Assembly (NCBI RefSeq): GCF_000153105.1
Contig: NZ_CH672376.1
Span: 4,068,585-4,117,214, forward strand
Length of the DNA stretch: 48,630 bases
Reading direction: 5' to 3'
Origin: Blastopirellula marina DSM 3645
Lineage (GTDB): Bacteria; Planctomycetota; Planctomycetia; Pirellulales; Pirellulaceae
The translations under genes and the position numbers were made by a program. Each line of letters begins with the position of its first letter. Positions within the stretch are counted from its first letter, which is position 1. A model generated the notes under the pieces. It saw only the letters and a list, made by a program, of their open reading frames with translations, made no database searches and was not told where the DNA came from. This document shows positions 8,449 to 15,951 of this stretch, in pieces.

Positions 8449-9426
8449 ATGCCACGCTTTGAATTTTGGCGCGAAGTTTTTCGATTGCGAGGATCAGCGA
8501 CGCCCCTGATTTTGGGACGCCTATTGGGTTTTACGTTGTTCGCCGCAGTGGTCACGGCGATCATGACCTACTTGGAAGCGACGCACATTTTGGCCAATTC
8601 GCATTACGAATACATCGGGGCCGTTTTGGCGCTGCTGTTAGTTTTGCGAACCAACGCCGGATACGATCGGTGGTACGAAGCGCGCAAAGTATGGGGAGGG
8701 ATTGTCAATCAATCTCGCAATCTCGGACAAATCGGCGTTATTTATGGTCCGCAGGATCGTCAGTGGCGCGAATCGTATTTGCGCTGGGTCGCCGCGTTTT
8801 CCGCCGTTTGTCGACATAGTTTGCGCAAGCAAACCAGCTTTGATGAGATCAAAGATCTCGTGAAAATCGTCGGGAGAGTGGAAACGGAACGCTTGGCCCA
8901 GTGCAATCATATGCCGATGTACGTCGTGCGGCGGATTGCTGAAATGCTGAAGCAAGCGGTGGACGAGAGTCAGCTGGATCGATTCTACTTTCTCAAAGCA
9001 GAAGAGGAGCGTGCTCGCCTGATCGACCATATCGGCATGTGTGAGCGTATTTTAGCGACCCCTTTGGCGCTGGCGTTCTCGATCAAGATCCGGCGGTTCC
9101 TGTTTCTCTATTTGTCGTTTCTGCCGCTGGCCTTGGTCGACTATGTCGGCGTCTTCACCCCGCTGATGACGCTGCTGGTCGCTTACCCGCTGCTGTCACT
9201 CGATCAAATTGGGGTCGAGTTGCAGGATCCATTTTCTCATCGCCGTTTAAATCACCTTCCACTGGGTGATATTTCGACCATGATCCGTAACAACTTATTC
9301 GCTTCGTTGGAGGACCTGCCAGAAATGGTCCCTTTTGAAGAGAAGGATATGGAAATCGAAATCGAAGAAGTTCGCAAGCCGAACACCATTCGAAGCTTCG
9401 CGGTCAATTCAACGGTCAGCAGCTAA
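8449..9426 (+). CDS. Bestrophin-type (YneE/UPF0187) anion channel
   Basis: 325 residues, usual for bacterial bestrophins. It starts F-W-R-E-V-F-R-L-R-G-S-A-T-P-L-I and has hydrophobic spans near residues 25-45 and 50-65, the conserved R-T-N-A-G-Y-D-R-W-Y-E-A-R segment near residue 70 (a family signature) and I-V-N-Q-S-R-N-L; near the end two more spans come with T-P-L-M-T-L-L-V-A-Y-P, D-Q-I-G-V-E-L-Q-D-P-F and N-H-L-P-L. Bestrophins are pentameric chloride/bicarbonate channels in the inner membrane; algal relatives feed bicarbonate to carbonic anhydrase in the thylakoid lumen. It is the last gene of the carbonic anhydrase cluster, followed at once by a strong terminator. Confidence 0.93.
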   Translation: MPRFEFWREVFRLRGSATPLILGRLLGFTLFAAVVTAIMTYLEATHILANSHYEYIGAVLALLLVLRTNAGYDRWYEARKVWGGIVNQSRNLGQIGVIYGPQDRQWRESYLRWVAAFSAVCRHSLRKQTSFDEIKDLVKIVGRVETERLAQCNHMPMYVVRRIAEMLKQAVDESQLDRFYFLKAEEERARLIDHIGMCERILATPLALAFSIKIRRFLFLYLSFLPLALVDYVGVFTPLMTLLVAYPLLSLDQIGVELQDPFSHRRLNHLPLGDISTMIRNNLFASLEDLPEMVPFEEKDMEIEIEEVRKPNTIRSFAVNSTVSS

Positions 9427-9446
9427 ACTGGCGATGTCAAAAAAGA

Positions 9447-9477
9447 GCGGCGCTGGAAATGATTCCAGCGCCGCTTT
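9447..9477. terminator. Bidirectional intrinsic terminator between convergent genes
   Basis: A perfect 12-bp stem (9447-9458 with 9463-9474) with a 4-nt loop, TTT on one side and AAAAAAG on the other. It can end both the bestrophin transcript (plus) and the TlpA-like transcript (minus). Confidence 0.88.
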
Positions 9478-9505
9478 GGCGTTTGATTGCAGAGTGAAGG
9501 TTGGC

Positions 9506-10633
9506 TTAGCTCTCGCCGAGCAACTCTTTCACCTTCGCTTCGATCGCTTTAGCGTTGGCTTCGCCGGAACCAACTTTGACCAACGCAATTTTTCCTTCTT
9601 TGTCGATCAAGACGATGTGCGGAATTCCGCTCACGCCGTAATACTTCGACATTTTGCCTTCGGGATCGATCGCAAAGACATGCTTTAGTTCGTGCGAAGC
9701 GGCGAATTTTTGCAGCATGACCTGCTCATCTTCGTGCGAAACTTCCGCGTCTTGCGACGGCGCCGGAGCCATCCGTTCCTCGTTCCAGCCGTAGTTGTAA
9801 TAGCCGGTCACGCCGATGATCTCGAGACCTTTGTCGCCGTATTCTTTTTCGAGCTCACGCAGGTGCGGGAAGGTCGCAATGCAGGGGCCGCACCAAATCG
9901 CGAAGAAGTCGAGCATCACGACTTTGCCCTTCAGTTCGGCGTCGGTTAGCGGAGCGCCGTTCACCCAGGCTTCGGCCGAAAGCGGCATCGCCGGCTTGCC
10001 GACGAGTTCTTCCAGACGTTTCTGACGTTCGATCGCAGCCGTCAATCGTGACAAGGTGAGTTTGGCGCTGGTGACGGCCGTTTTGACGGCGGGGACTTCG
10101 GTCTTTTCGGCGAGCGAATCGAGATAGGCGGTTTCTTCCGTCAAGCGTTTGTCGGCTGTTTTCCAGTCATCGCCGAGCGTGCCGGCGAGCTCCATCATCA
10201 CTTTCATGCCGTACTTGCCGACAAGCTCCGCGTCTTCCGGCGCGGCGGCGATTTTTTCGCGAAGATCGGCCAGCGACATCGCCTGCAGTTCGATACGATC
10301 GGTGAACGTGTCCAGGATGTTATCAACTTGAGCAAAGAAATTGACCGCTTTTTCGTCGGTTGGTTTCAGTTGCGAAAGCGTTTTCTTCATCTCGCCCAAT
10401 TGCTTGATAGCGCCGTCGGCGTCTTCGCCGGCCTTCCGCATGATGGCGCCGAGATTCTTCTGCAAATAGGCGTTCAGCGCCTCGACGTTATTGGGATCGG
10501 CCTTCAGTTGATCCAGCGGATCGGTTGCTGCTTGGGTTTCATCCGCCGTCGCGTCTTCGGCCGCATAGAGCAGCGAGACGCACGGTAAAGCGGCCAGCAG
10601 CAATGCGGCCAAAGTCAGGTGCGATAATTTCAT
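9506..10633 (-). CDS. Secreted TlpA-like thioredoxin family protein
   Basis: 375 residues. A signal peptide (M-K-L-S-H, hydrophobic core, cut after L-Y-A-A) sends it to the periplasm. Residues 30-220 are helical and charged, unlike known domains, perhaps TPR-like. From about residue 215 it is a redoxin: K-G-K-V-V-M-L-D-F-F-A-I-W-C-G-P-C near residue 248 with the intact C-x-x-C pair, and a cis-proline loop G-V-S-G-I-P-H-I-V-L-I-D near the end. It probably reduces or isomerises disulfides in exported proteins, which fits the abundance of cysteine-rich exported proteins here. ATTTCCTTTAGC-type sequence upstream gives a modest ribosome site (AAAGGAAAT) next to the ATG. Confidence 0.88.
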   Translation of the reverse strand: MKLSHLTLAALLLAALPCVSLLYAAEDATADETQAATDPLDQLKADPNNVEALNAYLQKNLGAIMRKAGEDADGAIKQLGEMKKTLSQLKPTDEKAVNFFAQVDNILDTFTDRIELQAMSLADLREKIAAAPEDAELVGKYGMKVMMELAGTLGDDWKTADKRLTEETAYLDSLAEKTEVPAVKTAVTSAKLTLSRLTAAIERQKRLEELVGKPAMPLSAEAWVNGAPLTDAELKGKVVMLDFFAIWCGPCIATFPHLRELEKEYGDKGLEIIGVTGYYNYGWNEERMAPAPSQDAEVSHEDEQVMLQKFAASHELKHVFAIDPEGKMSKYYGVSGIPHIVLIDKEGKIALVKVGSGEANAKAIEAKVKELLGES

Positions 10634-10922
10634 GCAATTTCCTTTAGCGGTATGTGTTTGAAGCGACCTGGCAGCGTGCCCTGTCGGCGGATCGCTTGGG
10701 GGGGCGGCGCTATTGTAACGCCGCGTTTGGGCTCAAGTTGGTTAAGTCTTGAACATTCGACGCCTGATAGTCATTGATATCCCCTACGTGCCAGATTAAC
10801 AACGCGAAGTTCATCGCTTTGCATAAAAATCGATCAACGTGTGGGATTTGTACAACCGTAATTGGTCGCTGCAGCGTTTTGGGGGAAAGTCGCACGCCGC
10901 AGTTTGTCGGGGAAACCGGCGG

Positions 10923-12194
10923 TTAAGGTAGCCACTTAGTGACCGCAGGAAGCATCCCGGCGCTATCTAGCGGCATTTCCCGCGGCTGAAACAGCACTTC
11001 CAGTTCGCTGCGCGACGTCACTTCGTCCAGATACGCCTCGCTGCAGACGACTTCATCGATCGCAAGCGTGTGGGGGATCCACATGATGCGGGCTTCGTGC
11101 GGGGGGCGTAGACCGATAGTTTGCAGCGCGTTTTCCAAGATTTCGCGGTCGGTGTCGTAGTGGATCGGAATCATCGCCGCCGTCACGTGCCCTGACGTGA
11201 TGCTATTGATGTTGGTGATGTTGCGATCCATTTGGTCGACCATGCGCGTCAGACAGAACTCGCACATGCCGATCCCCGAGGCGTTGCCGTGCGTTTCTTC
11301 GGTCAGACCGCGCAAAACGATCCGTTTGACGCGGGGCGTTTCGTCGCCGGTTGCGGCATGGTCATTAAACTTGCGGCCGACGATGTTGGTGTCCATGCCG
11401 GCGCCGCTGATGTTTTTGCCGATCTCATCGACGATCAGCACGTCGGCTTCTTCAAACGGCAGCTTCGGCAGTAAGCTATTGGCCAGTCGCAGCAGTTCTG
11501 GCTCGCGCTGTTCGATTTCGTCAGCCGGCACGCCGATGATGTGTCCTGTTTCGTCATAGCCATTTTCGATGATGGCCAGACCGCACAGAATATTGCACTG
11601 GCTCAGCACTTCGCGGGCGACGCTTTGCACAATCTGCGTAAAGCTGTTGTCCATGATCGCTTTGTGATAGACCTTGGCGCCGTTGTGCTTGCCTAGTCCG
11701 ATCAGCATCATCTTCATCAATCCGCTTTGGATTTCGCCGGTGAAATCGGTATGCGCTTTGACGCGGCCGCAAACGATGACGTGATCGGCCTGCGAAGCAT
11801 GCTTGTCAAAGTGAACCGGAAAACCTTCCTTCGCTTGGCAGACGACGATCGTCTCCATGCTGGCGCGAATTTCGCATCCGCAGTACTCCGGCGTGATTCC
11901 ATACGAAGCGAGCACGCCGACCTGACCGTCGGCGGTTCCCCCGCCGTGGCTTCCCATCGCCGGCACAATAAACGGCTTGGCGCCGATCTCTTTTAGATGG
12001 TCGACGATCGCTTTGATGATCTCTTTGATGTTGGCGATGCCGCGGCTGCCGGCGGTGATCGCGACCGTTTCGCCTGGCTTTACCTTCGCGCTCAACTCCA
12101 GCTTGGTGAGTTGGCGATCGACTTCGCCGATGACATCGGTCACCAGAGGGCGCGGGAAGGTTTGACGCAGACGGAAGAGTTTGGGGAATTGCAT
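10923..12194 (-). CDS. LarA-superfamily (lactate racemase-like, DUF2088) protein
   Basis: 423 residues from the ATG at 12194; a TTG at 12227 would add 11 residues. It has the two-part layout of the nickel-pincer lactate racemase superfamily: an N-terminal domain with V-A-I-T-A-G-S-R-G-I and P-A-M-G-S-H-G-G-G-T, then V-K-A-H-T-D-F-T-G-E-I-Q-S-G-L-M-K-M-M, where the lysine and histidine could hold the cofactor, and a C-terminal domain with D-E-I-G-K-N-I-S-G-A-G-M-D. Family members racemise or epimerise hydroxy acids and sugars. The G-S-H-G-G-G loop differs from true LarA, so the substrate is probably not lactate. No larB/larC/larE cofactor genes are in this window. A lactate utilisation operon lies 6 kb away, which makes a lactate link tempting but unproven. 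Confidence 0.8.
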   Translation of the reverse strand: MQFPKLFRLRQTFPRPLVTDVIGEVDRQLTKLELSAKVKPGETVAITAGSRGIANIKEIIKAIVDHLKEIGAKPFIVPAMGSHGGGTADGQVGVLASYGITPEYCGCEIRASMETIVVCQAKEGFPVHFDKHASQADHVIVCGRVKAHTDFTGEIQSGLMKMMLIGLGKHNGAKVYHKAIMDNSFTQIVQSVAREVLSQCNILCGLAIIENGYDETGHIIGVPADEIEQREPELLRLANSLLPKLPFEEADVLIVDEIGKNISGAGMDTNIVGRKFNDHAATGDETPRVKRIVLRGLTEETHGNASGIGMCEFCLTRMVDQMDRNITNINSITSGHVTAAMIPIHYDTDREILENALQTIGLRPPHEARIMWIPHTLAIDEVVCSEAYLDEVTSRSELEVLFQPREMPLDSAGMLPAVTKWLP

Positions 12195-12413
12195 AGATCT
12201 GTGCGCAGGATCAACGTGGGTGGGCAAAACAGTATTCTACCGGCCAATGTGCGAATCGTCGATTGACGTCGGGCTGCAGCGTCTAAGGTCGTGCTCGGAG
12301 CGGAAACGGACTTGAGAAATGTCTCATGTCGAAGGACGAATGAAAGATCCGAGCAGCATCGATCTCCGGTTCTTCTTTAGACATTCGTACTTAGAAATTA
12401 GTCATTCATGGTC

Positions 12414-12670
12414 GGTTGGACCGGACCGCCGCGTTTTCCCGTTCGAAAGGTTGGACTGGACCGGACCGCCGTGTTTTCTCGTGCGAAAGGTTGGACTGGA
12501 CTGGACCGCCGCGTTTTCTCGTTCGAAAGGTTGGACTGGACTGGACCGCCGCGTTTTCTCGTTCGAAAGGTTGGACTGGACCGGACCGCCGTGTTTTCTC
12601 GTTCGAAAGGTTGGACTGGACCGAACCGCCGTATTTTCTCGTTCGAAAGGTTGGACTGGACCGGACCGCT
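12414..12670 (+). repeat. 40-bp tandem direct-repeat array, six full units plus a partial
   Basis: The period is exactly 40 bp, with copies starting GGTTGGA at 12414, 12454, 12494, 12534, 12574, 12614 and 12654. Each unit reads GGTTGGACYGGACCGCCG, then a variable base pair, TTTTCTCG and a TTCGAA-centred segment. Units differ from one another at a few positions only (C/T at the second GGAC, GCG/GTG/GTA, one TGCGAA for TTCGAA), so they are old enough to have drifted. There are no spacers, so this is not a CRISPR. Forty is not a multiple of three, so no in-frame protein repeat is maintained. Confidence 0.95.
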
Positions 12671-12876
12671 TTGGTTTTTCTGGGTGGGCCTGCGGACGGG
12701 AAGTCGAATCGGCGACGAATGTCTGCTCCCCCAATCCCTCTCTCCGAGGTCTCGTGTGGGCCGCCCAATCATGATCTTTGGATTCGGAATGAAAGCAGCG
12801 CATAAAACCCCCTGGCTCGTTAACCGATTTGGCCTACGCGCAAACGGGAATTGATGGCTAATTCTCCGCTTGTAAT

Positions 12877-12917
12877 CGACCCCAAGTCCGTACGCTATGT
12901 CAAGCGACAAAAATTGG
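12877..12917 (+). repeat. Conserved intergenic block, copy 1
   Basis: A block reading CGACCCCAAGT, then a divergent CCGTACGCT, TGTC-A-AG-GACAA and ending TTGG, about 207 bp after the tandem array. It aligns to 34959-34998 with most positions shared, with a few gaps. On the minus strand it can be read as an L-S-L-D/M-S-L-D peptide, which may be chance. Confidence 0.6.
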
Positions 12918-12948
12918 TGATCCTAGGAGAGCCGTCGATCGGGTCAAT

Positions 12949-13191
12949 CTACTTTTGCGGCTGCAAAAACAGATGCGGCTCGAGTTCGCTATAGAACATC
13001 GCGCTGGGATCGATTCCGGCGGCTTGCATCGTTTCAATGTGTCGTTTGACCGGCGGCGTTTCGGCGACCTGTGGCAAGAGGACCAGCCAAATGACGGCGA
13101 CCGCGCCGACTGCGATCAGCAGTCGGGTCCAGCGGCGGCGCCGATCTGCTGGTCCGCCGGGTGCTTCGTCCTGGGGATTAGCTGGGGCCAC
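12949..13191 (-). CDS. Small single-pass membrane protein coupled to the YeiH-type transporter
   Basis: 80 residues starting from GTG at 13191, chosen because it overlaps the end of the transporter gene by 14 bp and gives a sensible protein; the longer frame to 13239 would only read the transporter out of frame. The N-terminus is basic and proline/glycine-rich (D-R-R-R-R), followed by one hydrophobic span (residues about 23-40, [15 protein letters not shown]), then a short soluble tail with [10 protein letters not shown] and a final F-L-Q-P-Q-K. No family recognised. Overlap implies coupled translation and equal dosage; it may be a subunit or regulator of the carrier. Confidence 0.6.
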   Translation of the reverse strand: MAPANPQDEAPGGPADRRRRWTRLLIAVGAVAVIWLVLLPQVAETPPVKRHIETMQAAGIDPSAMFYSELEPHLFLQPQK

Positions 13192-14593
13192 TGAGCATCT
13201 TCTCGATGTAGTCGCGGAATAGCCAGCCGAACATGACATAGGCCATGATAAAGGTCAGCAGCAGATTGAGCGTTTGGCCGCAGAGATACAAGATCAACGG
13301 CTTACCCCCTTTTAAGTAGGCGGAAAGCTCGCGGAAGTTGGTCTCTAGACCGATGCTGACAAACGCCAGGCAAAAGAGCCAGCCGCGCAGCGCTTTGGTC
13401 AGGTCGGTCGTCGCTTTGACTTGCTGATCGCCGGCGGTGACGAAGTAGGCGATCGATGAAAAGACGATCGACGCCAGCACGAAGCCGAGCACAAATTTGG
13501 GGAAGCGGTACCAGATTTCCATCGCACTGGGACGCGCTCCATCTTTGGTCTTTTCGACAAACGCGACCCAGTAGAGAGCGACGCCGAAAGCGACGACGCC
13601 GATCAACACGTTTTGAATCATCTTGACGGTGACGGCCACTTTTTCGGCGCGTTCGCCCAACGCGTTGCCGGCGGCGACCACCGCGCCGGTCGCGTCAATC
13701 GTGCCGCCGATCCAAGCTCCGCCGACCAGATCGTCAATCGCAAACAATTTGATCAAGATCGGTTGGACGACCATCATGATCACCGTAAACGTGAGGGACA
13801 TTCCAATCGCGAGCGAGAGTTCTTCTTTCTTGGCGCGGCAAGCTGCCCCGGTGGCGATCGCCGCCGAAACCCCGCAGACCGACATATCGGCCGAGATCAC
13901 CATGTTGAGCGAGGGAGAAGCGATTCGCAAAATCTTTTGCCCAAAGATAAAAGTGGTGATCAACACGATCGGCGTCACGATCCACGCGACCGCGATGCCG
14001 GGTACCGACAACGCGAATAGTTTGGCCAGCAAGACTTCAGCGCCCAGTAGCACCAGACCCGTCTTGATGTAGAACTCGGTTTTGACCGCCGGCTTCCAGG
14101 ACTCTGGCGTGCCGATCGTATTGCTGATGATTAAACCGACCAGCAGCGCCCAGAGCGCGTACTCCAAGTTGTAATGCTTGATGACCGTTTGCGTGGAAAG
14201 CAGATAGGCGAGCAGAGCCAACAGAAAGATTACCGGAAACGCCGCGGCGAACCCGGCGACGGATTTTCCCATGATCCCTTGTGCTGCAGCGAAAATCGCC
14301 AGCAAGACGCCGCCTATCGCGATCATCCCCGGCAGCAGCGATTGGTCCCCTTTGCGAAACGCCGTGAGCGGATTATTGGTCCATGACCCCGGTTTGACGA
14401 TCCACGACTTTAGCGAACTAGCGGCCGTGACAGTCGCTTCGCCGCCGGCTTCGCCGGGAGTTGAAGTTATCTGCACCGAGAAAAAGATGACCGCCAAAAT
14501 CAACGCGCCTAGCCAGATCGCCCACCAATCTTCGGCGGTGCGCATCTCGTACAGCAGTGGACGACGTTCGGCGGGCGCAGGAGTGTCGCTCAT
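13178..14593 (-). CDS. YeiH/UPF0324 family putative sulfate exporter
   Basis: 471 residues with about 11 hydrophobic spans. Features of the UPF0324 family are seen: [12 protein letters not shown], the [14 protein letters not shown] segment near residue 230, and [14 protein letters not shown] near residue 300. It lacks a signal peptide; the first 35 residues are cytoplasmic and a periplasmic segment rich in A/S/T follows the first span (residues 45-75). The family is annotated as sulfate exporter from sparse evidence, so the substrate is unsettled. It is longer than the E. coli relative (about 350 residues), mostly at the N-terminus. The 14-bp overlap with a small membrane gene suggests co-expression. 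Confidence 0.88.
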   Translation of the reverse strand: MSDTPAPAERRPLLYEMRTAEDWWAIWLGALILAVIFFSVQITSTPGEAGGEATVTAASSLKSWIVKPGSWTNNPLTAFRKGDQSLLPGMIAIGGVLLAIFAAAQGIMGKSVAGFAAAFPVIFLLALLAYLLSTQTVIKHYNLEYALWALLVGLIISNTIGTPESWKPAVKTEFYIKTGLVLLGAEVLLAKLFALSVPGIAVAWIVTPIVLITTFIFGQKILRIASPSLNMVISADMSVCGVSAAIATGAACRAKKEELSLAIGMSLTFTVIMMVVQPILIKLFAIDDLVGGAWIGGTIDATGAVVAAGNALGERAEKVAVTVKMIQNVLIGVVAFGVALYWVAFVEKTKDGARPSAMEIWYRFPKFVLGFVLASIVFSSIAYFVTAGDQQVKATTDLTKALRGWLFCLAFVSIGLETNFRELSAYLKGGKPLILYLCGQTLNLLLTFIMAYVMFGWLFRDYIEKMLSGPS

Positions 14594-14901
14594 CAGGTGT
14601 GGTCAAATTGGGGTGGGATCGAAGGGGGAAGCGTTCGATTATCACGGCAGAAAATGATGCGGGTCAACCCTTCTTATTGACTTTGACCCGCCGAAATGTC
14701 CTGAAATGGCGCCAGATTCCAGCGTAGCGGTACGGGAAGAATATGCCGATTGGCGCGATTTGACGATCTGCACGCTGGGCCGACAGTCGGAAATTGCCGA
14801 GCTAGGCCGAGAGAACGCGACTTGCCGCAACGGCGCGGCGTAGTTTTCTGATAGAGCGGTTTGCGCCGCAAATACGATGGAACTCACCGAAAGGGAATGC
14901 T
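14594..14901. other. Divergent intergenic region, no gene seen
   Basis: 308 bp between the minus-strand YeiH-type gene and the plus-strand TerB-like gene. It must hold promoters for both, but I could not assign convincing -35/-10 pairs. A minus-strand open frame here has no family features. Confidence 0.5.
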
Positions 14902-15870
14902 GTGTCCTCAGCCGATTCAACTCTTGCCTCTCAGCCGACGAAAAATGACGTCGAGTCGCGCGTACGTTCGCTTATCGAACTGCTGGAAAACTCGCTGACG
15001 CAAAATCCGGAGACGTTTTCGATATCGACGGCGCTTCCAGTTCAGTCGTATGAGCCGCAACTGCTGGACCAAGCGAAGCAGGCAGTTTATCGAAAGGTGA
15101 TCGAACGCGCGTGGGAAGATGGACAGTTTACCCGCGACGAGCAGCAGACCGCGCGTTGGATCGCCGAGCGGTTAGAGCTGCCGGAAGGGGAGTTCGCCGC
15201 CATTGAATTGGATCTTGCCAAAAAGCAATTCGCCGCCGCGCTGGGACGCGCGATGTCGGACGGCTCGCTCGACGCCGACGATGAACGGCGCTTGCAGAAG
15301 ATCAGCGATACGATCGGCATGCCGATGGCGACGTTCGCCGGCGTCTTTTTTCACGCGGAAGGAGAGAAGTTTCTCCGCAGCATGTTTCTGGAAGCGGTCG
15401 CCGACAATCATTTGCTGACCGAAGAATGGGGTGCGCTATTGAGCACCGCCAACAAGTTGGGGATCTCGCATCACGAGTTTTTGCAGGCGATTCGGCATCA
15501 GACGCGTGAATTTGTCGAGCATGTGATTGTCGACGCGAAAGCGGATGGAGAGATTTCGGCACATGAAGAAGAGACGATGGTTTGGCTGCTTCAGCAATTA
15601 GAAATGCCGTCCGACTTTTGTCAGTACGCTGTCAGCGAGATGGCTCGCGTGCAGTCGCGAGTGCAGTCGACGCAGGCGTTAGAAGTGGTGACGATCCCTC
15701 CTCAGTTGCGGACTCGAATCTGGCGTAAATACAACGGCCGCTGCGCCGCGTGCAGCGCCGGCGATTATTTGGAGATGGTGCGAATCATCCCGAAGTCGAT
15801 GGGGGGCGGAGACGATGAAAGCAACATTCAACTGCTTTGCCGCCGCTGCTTGGGACAAACGCACGCTTAA
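14902..15870 (+). CDS. TerB-like domain protein with C-terminal HNH-like zinc domain
   Basis: 322 residues from GTG with AAAGGGA about 8 nt upstream. Residues 55-260 contain two or three helical TerB-like repeats (acidic helices such as A-W-E-D-G-Q-F-T-R-D-E, A-M-S-D-G-S-L-D-A-D-D-E and A-K-A-D-G-E-I-S-A-H-E-E, each with a D-G turn). The C-terminus (273-322) has R-I-W-R-K-Y-N-G-R-C-A-A-C, I-I-P-K-S-M-G-G-G-D-D-E-S-N and L-L-C-R-R-C, that is the four zinc cysteines and the GG-D-N spine of HNH nucleases. However, the usual D-H before I-I-P is V-R, so the general-base histidine is missing and it is probably not an active nuclease. TerB-like domains often act in metal or phage stress systems. It may bind DNA or act as a sensor. 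Confidence 0.72.
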   Translation: MSSADSTLASQPTKNDVESRVRSLIELLENSLTQNPETFSISTALPVQSYEPQLLDQAKQAVYRKVIERAWEDGQFTRDEQQTARWIAERLELPEGEFAAIELDLAKKQFAAALGRAMSDGSLDADDERRLQKISDTIGMPMATFAGVFFHAEGEKFLRSMFLEAVADNHLLTEEWGALLSTANKLGISHHEFLQAIRHQTREFVEHVIVDAKADGEISAHEEETMVWLLQQLEMPSDFCQYAVSEMARVQSRVQSTQALEVVTIPPQLRTRIWRKYNGRCAACSAGDYLEMVRIIPKSMGGGDDESNIQLLCRRCLGQTHA

Positions 15871-15887
15871 ACGGACGCTCAAGAATC

Positions 15888-15923
15888 GCACAAACCGACG
15901 GCCCGAAGACCGTCGGTTTGTGC
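15888..15923. terminator. Long hairpin between convergent genes
   Basis: A perfect 14-bp stem (15888-15901 with 15910-15923) and an 8-nt loop. It has no T-run, but its place between the stops at 15870 (plus) and 15952 (minus) suits a two-way terminator. Confidence 0.6.
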
Positions 15924-15951
15924 CGTTCAATTCTGGCCAGCACCGCAGCGA

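Larger units (their letters stand above)
12195..12948. other. 754-bp gene-free stretch holding the repeat array and conserved block
   Basis: Between the LarA-like gene start and the small membrane gene stop. It holds the 40-bp tandem array (12414-12670) and the block shared with the 35-kb region (12877-12917). Open frames through it on both strands come from the repeat and shift frame with each unit; no real gene was seen. No promoter for the minus-strand LarA-like gene could be assigned. Confidence 0.75.

Noticed and set aside
12414-12670. Possible CRISPR array
   Set aside because: The repeats are directly adjacent with no unique spacers, and no cas genes were seen.
12319-12910. Several overlapping long open frames on both strands across the repeat array
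   Set aside because: They result from the 40-bp periodic sequence, which shifts frame every unit and gives low-complexity peptides with no family features on both strands.
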